NCBI GenBank assembly: GCA_020637595.1
Contig: JACKKE010000003.1
Span: 1 to 64,000, forward strand
Length of the DNA: 64,000 nucleotides
Source of the DNA: Rhodobacter sp.
Lineage (GTDB): Bacteria > Pseudomonadota > Alphaproteobacteria > Rhodobacterales > Rhodobacteraceae
Direction: 5' to 3'
The notes beneath the pieces are model-generated. The model ran no database searches. It was not told where the DNA came from and saw only the letters and a program-made list of their open reading frames with translations. Below are positions 44,111-52,757 of this stretch, in pieces. Positions within the stretch are counted from its first letter, which is position 1. Each line of letters starts with the position of its first letter. The position numbers were made by a program, and so were the translations under genes.

Positions 44111-46186
44111 ATGGATCACGATGCCGCCGCACCCTTTGCCCCCCGCCGCCTGATCGCCGCATCGGGCGGCTTCCTTGGACCCTCGGCGCAGGCCCGCCGC
44201 ATCCGCCGTATCCTGGACCTTGCCGGTTACCGCCCCCGCCCGGGCCTGCCCGGGCCAGGCGATGCCGTCGTCGCCTGGGGGCACAGCCCGCGCGCCTGGC
44301 GGGCCGAGGCCCTGGCGCGGCGCAGCGACCTGCCGCTCTGGCGGGTCGAGGATGCCTGGATCCGCTCGATCCGCCCCGGCCGCGCGGGTGGCGAGCCACC
44401 GATGGGCCTGCTGCTCGACCGGTCGGGCATGCACTACGACCCGTCGCACCCCTCGGATCTGGAGACGCTGCTGGCCACCGACCCGCTGGACCAGGGCCAC
44501 GACATCGCCCGCGCCCGGCTCTGCATCGACCGCCTGCGCGCGCTGCAGCTGTCGAAATACAACACCCATGATCCCGATCTGGCCCCGCCCGCGCCCGGCT
44601 ATGTTCTGGTCATCGACCAGGTGCGGGGCGATGCCTCGCTGACTCATGGCGGCCGTGAAGGCCCGCTACCCGCCGACCGCCTGTTCCGCGAGATGCTGTT
44701 CACCGCGCTCGAGGAGCACCCCGGTGCGCGGATCCTGATCCGCAGCCACCCCGAGACCCTCGGCGGTCAGCGCCCGGGCTATTTCACCGCGGATCTGGCA
44801 CGTGACCGGATCGCCTTTGTCGACGGACCGCATGCGCCCTGGGCGTTGCTGGAAGGGGCGATTGCCGTCTATACCGTCTCGTCGCAGATGGGGTTCGAGG
44901 CGATCCTGGCCGGGCACCGGCCGCGGGTCTTCGGCCTGCCGTTCTATGCCGGCTGGGGCCTGAGCGACGACCACGAACCGCTGCCGCGCCGCCGCCGCAC
45001 CCTGACCCGGGCGCAGCTGTTTGCCGGGGCGATGCTGCGCTATCCGCTGTGGTATGACCCGCTGCGCGACCGGCTTTGCGCCTGCGAAGAGGTGATCGAC
45101 CAGATGGAAGCCCGGCTGCGCGCCTTCCGGCAGGACCGTGGGGGCCATGTGGCAACCGGCATGCGTGCGTGGAAGCGCGGGCCGATGCAGGGTTTTTTCG
45201 GGCGCGACAAGGCGGTGCGTTTTGTCTCCGACCCCAACCGGGCCCCGGCAACCGCGCAGGCCGGGGGGCGGACGCTGCTCGGCTGGGCCTCGGCTGTGCC
45301 CGACGGTTTCACAGGACTGCGGGTCGAGGACGGGTTCCTGCGCTCGCGGGGCCTCGGGGCGGCGCTGGTGCCGCCTCTGTCGCTGTGCGTCGACGATCTG
45401 GGCATCTACTACGACCCGACCCGCGAAAGCCGCCTCGAACGGCTGATCGCCGCGCCGCTGCCGCCCGGGGGCGCTGACCGGGCACGGCACCTGCGCGAGA
45501 CGATCCTGCAAACCGGCGTGACGAAATACAACCTGACCGGCGGCGATGCCGGCGCCGCGGTCGCTGCCCTGCGCGCGGCCCGCCCGGGGGCGCCCGTGAT
45601 CCTGGTCCCGGGCCAGGTCGAGGACGACGCCTCGATCCGCCTCGGCGCGGGCGCGGTGCGCACGAACCGCGCCTTGCTGGAGGCCGCCCGTGCGGCGCAT
45701 CCCGAGGCGATCCTGCTCTTCAAACCGCACCCCGATGTCGAGGCCGGCCTGAGGATCGGCGCGGTGCCCGACGCCGCGACGCTGGCCGATCTGGTGCTGG
45801 ACGGGGTCGGTGCAGATGCCGCGCTGTCCTGGGTCGATCGGGTGTGGACCATGACCTCGGGACTGGGGTTCGAAGCCCTGATGCGCGGCCTGCCCGTCAC
45901 CTGCCTCGGCGCGCCGTTCTATGCCGGCTGGGGCCTGACCGACGATCGCGGCCCGGTGCCCGAACGGCGCCGCGCGGTGCTGCCCCGGCCCGATCTGGAC
46001 CGGCTGGTGCACGCCGCGCTGATTGCCTATCCGCGCTATCGCGACCCGGTAACCGGGGTTCCCTGCCCACCGGAGCTGGCGGTCGCGCGACTGGCCAGCG
46101 GCGCCACCGGCCGCGCACCGGTCCGCCTCAGGCTGCTGGCGAAACTGCAGGGCGTCTTTGCCGGCTACGCCCATCTCTGGCGCTGA
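44111..46186 (+). CDS. kpsC: Capsule polysaccharide poly-Kdo transferase KpsC
   Basis: A 691-residue protein with two tandem Capsule_synth glycosyltransferase modules, roughly residues 10-340 and 350-690. Each ends in the same signature: SQMGFEAILAGHRPRVFGLPF / YAGWGLSDD and TSGLGFEALMRGLPVTCLGAPF / YAGWGLTDD. By family knowledge it extends the Kdo linker started by KpsS, one module making each linkage. ATG 44111 is 40 bases after the export gene, across a strong hairpin. Confidence 0.92.
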   Translation: MDHDAAAPFAPRRLIAASGGFLGPSAQARRIRRILDLAGYRPRPGLPGPGDAVVAWGHSPRAWRAEALARRSDLPLWRVEDAWIRSIRPGRAGGEPPMGLLLDRSGMHYDPSHPSDLETLLATDPLDQGHDIARARLCIDRLRALQLSKYNTHDPDLAPPAPGYVLVIDQVRGDASLTHGGREGPLPADRLFREMLFTALEEHPGARILIRSHPETLGGQRPGYFTADLARDRIAFVDGPHAPWALLEGAIAVYTVSSQMGFEAILAGHRPRVFGLPFYAGWGLSDDHEPLPRRRRTLTRAQLFAGAMLRYPLWYDPLRDRLCACEEVIDQMEARLRAFRQDRGGHVATGMRAWKRGPMQGFFGRDKAVRFVSDPNRAPATAQAGGRTLLGWASAVPDGFTGLRVEDGFLRSRGLGAALVPPLSLCVDDLGIYYDPTRESRLERLIAAPLPPGGADRARHLRETILQTGVTKYNLTGGDAGAAVAALRAARPGAPVILVPGQVEDDASIRLGAGAVRTNRALLEAARAAHPEAILLFKPHPDVEAGLRIGAVPDAATLADLVLDGVGADAALSWVDRVWTMTSGLGFEALMRGLPVTCLGAPFYAGWGLTDDRGPVPERRRAVLPRPDLDRLVHAALIAYPRYRDPVTGVPCPPELAVARLASGATGRAPVRLRLLAKLQGVFAGYAHLWR

Positions 46187-46220
46187 CCCGGATCAGCCCG
46201 GCGACGTCGGCCCAGCGACA

Positions 46221-49016
46221 CTAACCCAGAGACGGGGGCGGAAGCAGCGTGTTGACGATCCCTTCGGCCACGCCCGCCATGTCGCCGATGCGGGCACAAA
46301 GCCCGTCCAGCGTCTCGATCCCGGTTTCGCGCAACAGGAACACCTGTGCCCCCTCGCCCAGCGCCTCGGGCTCGCTCACCCGGTCGCCCAGCAGCCTGAG
46401 CGCGCATTGCACCCGCCACATCAGCCGATAGGCCGCCAGCAGCGCCTCTTCCTGCATCGTGTCCAGCACCCCCGCCCGACGCCCGGCCATCAACTGAGGC
46501 TCGACCCGCCGCGCGCTGGAGGCCGCCTGCAGCGCCCCCATCTGCGCGATCAGCTCGATATCCTGCAGCCGCCCCGCGCCGTTCTTGACGTCCAGCACCC
46601 CGTCGCCGGGCTTGGCCGCCCTGAGCCGGGCGCGCATGTCGGCCACGTCCTGCGCCACCGCTGCACCGCCGGCCTTGGCCGCCAGCAACTCGGTGCGGAA
46701 GGCCTCGACATCCGCCGCGACATCGGCCGCGCCTGCCACCGGCCGCGCCCGGGTCAGCGCCAGATGTTCCCAGGTCCAGGCCTCGGTCTGCTGATAGGTG
46801 CGGAAGGAATCCAGCGAGGTCGCCACCGGACCCTGCCGCCCGGAGGGCCGCAGCCGCATGTCGACCTCGTAAAGCCGCCCCTGTGGCATCGGTGCGCTGA
46901 GCGCGGTGACCAGTGCCTGCGTCAGGCGGGCGTAATAGGGCCGCGCGGCCAGCGGGCGTGGCCCGTCCGAGGCCTCCTGCCCGGCCGCGTCATAGATCAC
47001 GATCAGGTCGAGGTCGGACGAGGCGTTCAGCCGTCCCGCCCCCAGGCTGCCCATCCCCAGCACCACCGCGCCGCGACCCGGCTGCGGTCCGTGCTTGCGC
47101 GCGAATTCGCCCGACACCACCGGCCACAGCGCAGCAATCGCCGCATCGGCCAGCTGCGTATACTGCGTCGCCGCCTCGAAAGCGTCGATCAGCCCGCGCA
47201 GGTGATGCACGCCGATGCGGAAATGCCATTCCTTGTGCCAGACCCGCGCCGCATCGAGGCGGCGTTCGTAATCGTCGATCAGGGCCATTCGCCCGGCCAG
47301 ATCCGCCTCGAGCGCCCCTTTCCCCGGCCAGGGGGCAAAGAAATCGCCGCCGATCACCGCGTCGAACACGCCCGCGTTGCGCGCCAGATACTCGCCCAGC
47401 GTCGGCGCAGTGGTCAGGATATCCACCAGCAGGTCGATCAGCGACGGGTTCGCCTCGAAGAGCGAGAACAGCTGCACCCCCGCCGGCAGTCCGGCCAGGA
47501 ACCGGTCGAACCCCACCACCGCCTCGTCCGGCAGCTTGGTGCGCAGAAGCCGCGTCAGGATCTCGGGTTCCAGCCGGGTAAAGATCTCCTGCGCGCGCTG
47601 CGAACGCAGCGCCGGATAGGCCCGCCAGCCGCCGACGATGCCGCGCTGCTGGTCGCTCAACACCGGGCGTTCGGCAGCCTCGGAGGGGGCAAAGAAGTCC
47701 TCGGTCAGCTCGGCCACCGCCTGCAACCGCTCCATCAGCCCCCGTTTCCAGGCCGCGGTGTCGCCCTGCCCCATGAAGCGGGCAAGCCGGTCGAACCCCT
47801 CATCCGACGTCGGCAACAGCTGGGTCTGGGCGTCGTTTACCATCTGCAGCCGGTGCTCGACCTCGCGGTGATAGCGGTAGTGATCGGTCAGTGCCGTGCA
47901 CACCACCTCGGGCACCCATCCCTTGCCGGCCAGCGCCGCCAGCCCGCCCACCGTGTCGCGCATCCGCAGGTCCGGATCGCGGCCGCCGGCGATCAGCTGC
48001 CGGGTCTGGGTGAAGAACTCGATCTCGCGGATGCCGCCCTGGCCCAGCTTCATGTTGTGCCCGTCGAGGTCCAGCGCGCCGTTCAGCCCCTTGTGCGCGC
48101 GGATCCTCAGCCGCATGTCATGCGCGTCCTGGATCGACGCGAAGTCGAGGTGCCGCCGCCAGACGAAGGGCCTGAGCGTGTCCTGAAACCGCGCGCCCGC
48201 CACCAGATCGCCGGCACAGGGCCGCGCCTTGATCCAGGCGGCGCGCTCCCAGGTGCGGCCAAGGCTCTCGTAATAGCGTTCGGCGGCCTCCATCGAGATA
48301 CAGACCGGCGTCACGCTGGCATCGGGGCGCAGCCGCAGGTCGGTGCGGAACACATAGCCCTCGGCGGTGTGGTCGTTCAGCATCGCCGCTGCCTTGCGGG
48401 TGGCGCGGATGAAGGCCTGACGCGCCTCCTGCCAGTCGTCACCGAACCGCGTGTCATCGAACAGACAGATCAGGTCGATGTCCGAGGAATAGTTCAACTC
48501 GAACGCGCCCATCTTGCCCATCGCAAAGGCGACCATGCCCGCGCCGGTTTCCTCGTCGCCCGCCACCGCGCCGGGGATCTTGCCGCGGCGGATCTCTTCG
48601 GCCAGATGGGTGGCCAGGGCGCGCTGCACCGCCATGTCCGCCAGCCGGGTCAGTGCGCCGGTCACCGTTTCCAGTGGCCACGCGCCGCCCAGATCCGCCA
48701 GCGCCGCCAGCAGCGCGATGCGCCGCTTGGCCTGTCTCAGCGCGCTGCCGGTTTCCGCCGGCGGTGCCGGCTGCAACCCGGCCAGCACCGCCGCCAGTGC
48801 CGCCTCGGGCGCGGCGGTGAGCGCCTCGCGCAGCCAGGGTTCCTCGCGCTCCATCAGCGACTTGAGGAACGGGCTGCAACCGGCGGTGCCAGCCAGCAGC
48901 GCGCGCAGCTCAGGCGCGAGATCGGCAAACCGCTGGCTGATGTCGGCGCCGGCCTCGACGTCGAAGGCGATGGGAGAACGGGTGAGTCGGGCGGCGAGCG
49001 GGGCAAGATCGGTCAT
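46221..49016 (-). CDS. glnE: Bifunctional glutamine synthetase adenylyltransferase/deadenylase
   Basis: Adjusts glutamine synthetase activity by adding or removing AMP in response to PII proteins and glutamine. The 931 residues hold two nucleotidyltransferase cores: the N-terminal deadenylase with NYSSDIDLICLFDD and the C-terminal adenylyltransferase with NASSDLDLIVIYDA, each followed by helical glutamate-synthase-adenylyltransferase repeats. ATG 49016 gives the expected MTDLAPLAARL start; the open frame continues upstream through the divergent serine hydrolase gene. It is convergent with kpsC, with 34 bases between them. Confidence 0.94.
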   Translation of the reverse strand: MTDLAPLAARLTRSPIAFDVEAGADISQRFADLAPELRALLAGTAGCSPFLKSLMEREEPWLREALTAAPEAALAAVLAGLQPAPPAETGSALRQAKRRIALLAALADLGGAWPLETVTGALTRLADMAVQRALATHLAEEIRRGKIPGAVAGDEETGAGMVAFAMGKMGAFELNYSSDIDLICLFDDTRFGDDWQEARQAFIRATRKAAAMLNDHTAEGYVFRTDLRLRPDASVTPVCISMEAAERYYESLGRTWERAAWIKARPCAGDLVAGARFQDTLRPFVWRRHLDFASIQDAHDMRLRIRAHKGLNGALDLDGHNMKLGQGGIREIEFFTQTRQLIAGGRDPDLRMRDTVGGLAALAGKGWVPEVVCTALTDHYRYHREVEHRLQMVNDAQTQLLPTSDEGFDRLARFMGQGDTAAWKRGLMERLQAVAELTEDFFAPSEAAERPVLSDQQRGIVGGWRAYPALRSQRAQEIFTRLEPEILTRLLRTKLPDEAVVGFDRFLAGLPAGVQLFSLFEANPSLIDLLVDILTTAPTLGEYLARNAGVFDAVIGGDFFAPWPGKGALEADLAGRMALIDDYERRLDAARVWHKEWHFRIGVHHLRGLIDAFEAATQYTQLADAAIAALWPVVSGEFARKHGPQPGRGAVVLGMGSLGAGRLNASSDLDLIVIYDAAGQEASDGPRPLAARPYYARLTQALVTALSAPMPQGRLYEVDMRLRPSGRQGPVATSLDSFRTYQQTEAWTWEHLALTRARPVAGAADVAADVEAFRTELLAAKAGGAAVAQDVADMRARLRAAKPGDGVLDVKNGAGRLQDIELIAQMGALQAASSARRVEPQLMAGRRAGVLDTMQEEALLAAYRLMWRVQCALRLLGDRVSEPEALGEGAQVFLLRETGIETLDGLCARIGDMAGVAEGIVNTLLPPPSLG

Positions 49017-49136
49017 GCGCCGATTTGCGCCTGCCACCACGCAAAGGTCAACGCATCCCGCGCGCGCCGGTCCGCGCAGCCCCCCTTGCCTTTGCGCTCC
49101 GCATCGGCAGACTGGCCCCACAGAACAGGACACCCC

Positions 49137-50300
49137 ATGCGCCGCTTTTTCAAACGCCTCGGCCTCATCCTCTTGGTTCTCGTGCTGGCGCTGGCCGCGG
49201 TCGGAGTCTGGAAACGGACCGAAATCGCGCGGCTGGTGGCGGTGAACAGCCTGTTCGACGCGGACCGGATCGTCGGCAATTTCTCGGCGATGAACACGAT
49301 GTTCCTGACCCGGACGATGGACGGCGGCACCTATCTGCCCCTGCCCGACGGCGCGCCCGAGGCCCTGCCCGAGGGCGCCGAAGGCTGGCTCGAGGCGCGG
49401 CGGGTGACGGCGATCGTCGTGCTGTCGGGCGGCGCGGTCGTGCACGAGGACTATCGCCTGGGCACCGCCCGCGACGATCGCCGGATCTCGTGGTCGATGG
49501 CGAAAAGCGCGCTGTCGTTGTTGCTGGGAACGCTGGTCGACGATGGAACGATCCCCGACCTCGACGCGCCGGTGACGCAATACGCCCCGGCCCTGCGCGG
49601 ATCGGCCTATGACGGGGCGACGATCCGCAACGTGTTGCAGATGGCCTCGGGCGTCGCGTTCAACGAGGACTACATGGACTTCTGGTCCGACATCAACCGA
49701 ATGGGCCGGGTGCTGGCGCTGGGCGGTTCGATGGACGGCTTTGCCGAGGGGCAGAGCGCGCGGCGCGGCGCACCCGGGGCCGAGTGGCAGTATGTGTCGA
49801 TCGACACGCATGTGCTGGGGATGGTGATCCGCGGCGCCACCGGCCGGACGATCCCTGACCTGATGGCCGAACGCCTGTTCCGTCCGCTCGGGCTGCATGC
49901 CGATCCCTATTACGTCACCGACGGGCGCGGCGTGGCCTTTGTGCTGGGCGGGCTGAACATGACCACGCGCGATTATGCCCGCCTCGGCCAGTTGGTGGCG
50001 CAAGGCGGGGTCTGGCAGGGCCGGCAGCTGGTCTCGACGGCCTGGATCGACGAATCGACCGCAGCCAGCGCGCCGGGCGGTGTTGGCTATGGTTATCAAT
50101 GGTGGGTGCCGGACGATGCCCAGGGCGAGGTGATGGCCCGCGGCATCTATGGCCAGTTCATCTGGATCGACCGCCCGCACGATGTCGTCATCGCCGTCAA
50201 CGCCGCAGACCCCGACTTCGAGGACGATGCCGTCGTCGAGGAAAACACTGCCATGTTCCGCGCCATCGCGCGCCAGGTTTCCCACCAGCCACAGGAGTAG
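49137..50300 (+). CDS. Serine hydrolase, class C beta-lactamase-like
   Basis: A 387-residue protein anchored by one N-terminal helix (residues 8-25) with a periplasmic penicillin-binding-type domain. The nucleophile motif SxxK is SMAK (Ser120-Lys123), the second motif is YVS in EWQYVSID and the block GYGYQWWV follows where HTG-like motifs occur. Such proteins are usually esterases or peptidases rather than antibiotic-resistance enzymes. ATG 49137; the next gene begins 3 bases after the stop, pointing to co-transcription. Confidence 0.88.
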   Translation: MRRFFKRLGLILLVLVLALAAVGVWKRTEIARLVAVNSLFDADRIVGNFSAMNTMFLTRTMDGGTYLPLPDGAPEALPEGAEGWLEARRVTAIVVLSGGAVVHEDYRLGTARDDRRISWSMAKSALSLLLGTLVDDGTIPDLDAPVTQYAPALRGSAYDGATIRNVLQMASGVAFNEDYMDFWSDINRMGRVLALGGSMDGFAEGQSARRGAPGAEWQYVSIDTHVLGMVIRGATGRTIPDLMAERLFRPLGLHADPYYVTDGRGVAFVLGGLNMTTRDYARLGQLVAQGGVWQGRQLVSTAWIDESTAASAPGGVGYGYQWWVPDDAQGEVMARGIYGQFIWIDRPHDVVIAVNAADPDFEDDAVVEENTAMFRAIARQVSHQPQE

Positions 50301-50303
50301 CCC

Positions 50304-50549
50304 GTGTCCGACCAAGTCCCGATCATTGCCCAAAAGGCCCCCTTCCCGACCGAGGTCGAGGAAGGCAAATCCTATTTCTGGTGCGCCTGCGGACGGTCCA
50401 AGAACCAGCCGTTCTGCGATGGCTCGCACAAGGGCACCGGGATGGCGCCGGTCAAATACACCGCCGAGGCCAGCAAGAAGGTCTTTTTCTGCGGCTGCAA
50501 GCAGTCGGCCAAGGCGCCGCTGTGCGACGGCGTGCACAAAACCCTGTAA
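50304..50549 (+). CDS. Double-CDGSH iron-sulfur protein
   Basis: An 81-residue soluble protein with two CDGSH-type zinc-finger-like sites that each should hold a [2Fe-2S] cluster through three Cys and one His: Cys27, Cys29, Cys38, His42 (CAC ... CDGSH) and Cys63, Cys65, Cys74, His78 (CGC ... CDGVH). GTG 50304 is 3 bases after the serine hydrolase stop. Tandem-CDGSH proteins are probably redox-linked; partners are unknown. A hairpin follows. Confidence 0.9.
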   Translation: MSDQVPIIAQKAPFPTEVEEGKSYFWCACGRSKNQPFCDGSHKGTGMAPVKYTAEASKKVFFCGCKQSAKAPLCDGVHKTL

Positions 50550-50559
50550 CGAGCGCCGC

Positions 50560-50589
50560 GCAGGGCCCGGGCACAAATCCGGGCTCTGC
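50560..50589 (+). terminator. Terminator-like hairpin after the CDGSH gene
   Basis: GCAGGGCCCGG-GCACAAAT-CCGGGCTCTGC forms an 11-bp stem with one G-U pair, 10 bases after the stop. The U-tract is weak (GTT). Confidence 0.6.
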
Positions 50590-50642
50590 GTTGCAGGCGG
50601 GCTGTGCTAGGCTGGGATCCGACACGCGAACGGAGGCCCGCC

Positions 50643-50804
50643 ATGAAACCCGCGATCCTGATCGCCGCCCTGCTGCTGCCGCTTGGCCCGGGCCTGGCCT
50701 TGGCCCAACACGCCTGCGAGCGCGGCCCCGTCACCATCACCTGCCCCGACGGTCAGGTCTGGGACGCCACCGCGCAGATCTGCACCATCCCCTTGAGCAG
50801 CTGA
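50643..50804 (+). CDS. Small secreted Cys-containing protein
   Basis: A 53-residue product with a signal peptide (MKPAILIAALLLPLGPGLALA) and a 32-residue mature part, HACERGPVTITCPDGQVWDA-type with three Cys. The CPDGQVWD...IC pattern faintly recalls chitin-binding peritrophin repeats, but it is too short to assign. ATG 50643 is preceded by GGAGG. It starts the run into the DUF2237 gene (4 bases apart). Confidence 0.7.
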   Translation: MKPAILIAALLLPLGPGLALAQHACERGPVTITCPDGQVWDATAQICTIPLSS

Positions 50805-50808
50805 CCGC

Positions 50809-51198
50809 ATGAGCACCCCCGTGCCCAAATCCCCCTCGATCAATGTGCTGGGCGGCCCTCTGGCCGAGTGCAGCCGCGATCCGGTCACCGGGTTCTTCCG
50901 CAACGGCTGTTGCGACACCGGGCCGATGGACCGCGGGTTGCACACGGTCTGCGCAGAAATGACCGCCGAGTTCCTGGCCCTGTCGAAATACCTCGGCAAC
51001 GATCTGAGCACCCCGCGCCCCGAGTTCGGCTTTGCCGGCCTGAAACCCGGTGACCGCTGGTGCCTGTGCGCCGCGCGCTTTCTGCAGGCACATGACGAAG
51101 GCGCTGCGCCGCGGGTGTTCCTGCAGGCCACCCACCGCGATACCCTCGAGGTCGTGCCGATCGAAGTGCTGCAGCTGCACGCCGCCGACGTCGGGTGA
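50809..51198 (+). CDS. DUF2237 family protein
   Basis: A 129-residue soluble protein matching DUF2237: NVLGGPLAECSRDPVTGFFRNGCCDTG, LHTVCAEMTAEFLALSKYLGNDLSTPRPEF, and GDRWCLCAARFLQA with six conserved Cys (these stretches are separate). The Cys pattern suggests metal or cluster binding; no activity is known. It follows the small secreted gene directly. Confidence 0.9.
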   Translation: MSTPVPKSPSINVLGGPLAECSRDPVTGFFRNGCCDTGPMDRGLHTVCAEMTAEFLALSKYLGNDLSTPRPEFGFAGLKPGDRWCLCAARFLQAHDEGAAPRVFLQATHRDTLEVVPIEVLQLHAADVG

Positions 51199-51253
51199 CG
51201 CGACACTGCGCCCCCTTGCGCAGCGCCCTGCAACGCGCCACCTATGGGGCATT

Positions 51254-51655
51254 ATGATCGAGCCCCGCTTTCCCGTGACCCCCGAACAGATCGACGCCGT
51301 GGTCGCCGATTTCTATGCGTTTGTGCGCGAACATCCGGGCCTGGGGCCGGTGTTTGCCCGCCATGTCACCGACTGGCCGACCCATGAGGCCAAGATCGCG
51401 CGCTTCTGGCGCAACGCGATCCTGTTCGAAAAGGGTTATGACGGGAATCCGCTGGCGGTGCACCGCGCCGCGGGCAATGTGCGCCCGGGCATGTTCGACC
51501 CCTGGCTGGGGCTCTTTGACATGGTGCTGCGGCGCAACCTCCCGCCCGAGACCGCGGCCGCCTGGTCCGAGCTTGCTCACCGGATCGGGCGCAGCCTGCG
51601 CGCCGGTGTCGTCGAAAGCACGACCGGCGCGGACGGCATTCCGCGCCTGCGCTGA
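51254..51655 (+). CDS. Group III truncated haemoglobin
   Basis: A 133-residue haem protein with the group 3 layout: VVADFYAFVREHPGLGPVF, then FWRNAILFEKGYDGNPLAVH, whose last His is the proximal haem ligand, and a Trp late (DPWLGLFD). Members bind oxygen or nitric oxide and are linked to nitrosative stress. ATG 51254 is supported by similarity; no strong ribosome-binding site is visible. It is convergent with the luxR gene, 6 bases apart. Confidence 0.9.
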   Translation: MIEPRFPVTPEQIDAVVADFYAFVREHPGLGPVFARHVTDWPTHEAKIARFWRNAILFEKGYDGNPLAVHRAAGNVRPGMFDPWLGLFDMVLRRNLPPETAAAWSELAHRIGRSLRAGVVESTTGADGIPRLR

Positions 51656-51661
51656 GGCGCC

Positions 51662-52189
51662 TCAGGCTGCCGGCGCAACGGGAACCGCGGCCTCTTGCAC
51701 GGCGGGGGCCTGTTCATCGAGCAGATCCTCGATGAACAGGCTCAACAGCTGGCTGCGGCTCGACACGCCGGCCTTGCGATAGATCGCGTTCGACTGCGCC
51801 TTGACCGTGCCCTCCGAGGTTCCCCGCAGCCCGGCGATCTCGGCCGTGGACAGGCCCTTGATCGCAAACAGCGCGACGTCGCGCTCGGCCGGGGTCAGGC
51901 CCCAGGCATTGAAACGTTCGTGCATCAGGTCGTGAAAGGCCGATTGCGCGACCCGCAACCGGCGGCGGGCCTCGCTGGCATCGGCATAGGCGCGGCCCAG
52001 CGCCAGCGCGCCCAGCAACACCCCCAGCACCAGCCCCACCGATGCGCCGATTTCCATAAGCTCGCGCGTCTGCCAGCTGATCGGCACGCTGCGCAGCCCC
52101 AGCACCGAGGCCAGGATGTCGGACACAAAGAACAGCGTGCAGGCAACCTGCACCAACAGAAGCGCAACGAGGGCGACGCGCCGCATCAT
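51662..52189 (-). CDS. Membrane-anchored LuxR-type regulator
   Basis: A 175-residue protein with two N-terminal membrane helices (about residues 5-28 and 47-66), a short linker helix, and a C-terminal LuxR DNA-binding domain (LTPAERDVALFAIKGLSTAE, GTVKAQSNAIYRKAGVSSRS). The ATG pair at 52189/52186 leaves the exact start open. Tethering the DNA-binding domain to the membrane suggests direct signal transfer from the envelope. It follows two genes for secreted PepSY-like proteins on the same strand, which are its likely targets or signal partners; that is an inference. Confidence 0.85.
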   Translation of the reverse strand: MMRRVALVALLLVQVACTLFFVSDILASVLGLRSVPISWQTRELMEIGASVGLVLGVLLGALALGRAYADASEARRRLRVAQSAFHDLMHERFNAWGLTPAERDVALFAIKGLSTAEIAGLRGTSEGTVKAQSNAIYRKAGVSSRSQLLSLFIEDLLDEQAPAVQEAAVPVAPAA

Positions 52190-52210
52190 GCCGGCGCCCT
52201 GCCCCGGCCG

Positions 52211-52639
52211 TCAGCGGTCATCGCCGCCATCCGCATCGCCTTCGCCGTCACCGTCCCCCTCGCCGTCCCCGTCACCTTCACCATCACCATCACCGCCGCG
52301 ATCGTCACCGTCGTCGTCGCCCTCGTCATCGCTGCTGGCGCGCCCGTCGTCATCGTCATCGACCGAAACCAGCCCGCCGACCCCGGTCCCCCGCCCGGGA
52401 TCCCAGACATCGCGCAGCACCTCGCCGGTGCGCGGATTGACGACGATTTCGCGCCGCCCGTCCGGTCCGGTCGCCACGATCCGGGTTCGGCCCAGAAAGG
52501 TGCGCCCGGTCTCGATCCGCGTGAATCCAAGCCGCGCCAGGTCGGCGATGATCTGATCCGCGCGATCGACGGCCAGCGCCGGCAGCGGCGCCATCAGCGC
52601 GCAGGTGCCGGCCAGGATCAGGAAACGACGGTTCAACAT
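52211..52639 (-). CDS. Secreted PepSY-like protein with Asp/Gly/Glu repeat tail
   Basis: A 142-residue protein: signal peptide MLNRRFLILAGTCALMAPLPALA, a compact PepSY-like domain (IIADLARLGFTRIETGRTFL, GRREIVVNPRTGEVLRDVWD) and a very acidic tail from residue 94 (VDDDDDGR, then three GDGEGD repeats). The tail may bind Ca2+ or basic partners. ATG 52639. It is the middle gene between the luxR gene and the related gene at 52758. Confidence 0.8.
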   Translation of the reverse strand: MLNRRFLILAGTCALMAPLPALAVDRADQIIADLARLGFTRIETGRTFLGRTRIVATGPDGRREIVVNPRTGEVLRDVWDPGRGTGVGGLVSVDDDDDGRASSDDEGDDDGDDRGGDGDGEGDGDGEGDGDGEGDADGGDDR

Positions 52640-52757
52640 GGTCCCTCGTGCGTCTGCGGTCCCCCGTAATCCGGCGACGTGCCCCGGGGAACCACCTGTT
52701 TCAGAATACGGTCAGAACGTGGCGCCACACAATGCGTCTGCTGACCGCCGTGCGATT

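Noticed and set aside
46158..50300. 1380-codon plus-strand open frame opposite glnE
   Set aside because: The part opposite glnE has shadow composition. The real gene is the serine hydrolase starting at 49137.
49137..50300. Antibiotic-resistance beta-lactamase
   Set aside because: The SMAK and YVS motifs fit the wider serine-hydrolase family. There is a membrane anchor and no resistance context, so a resistance role is unsupported.
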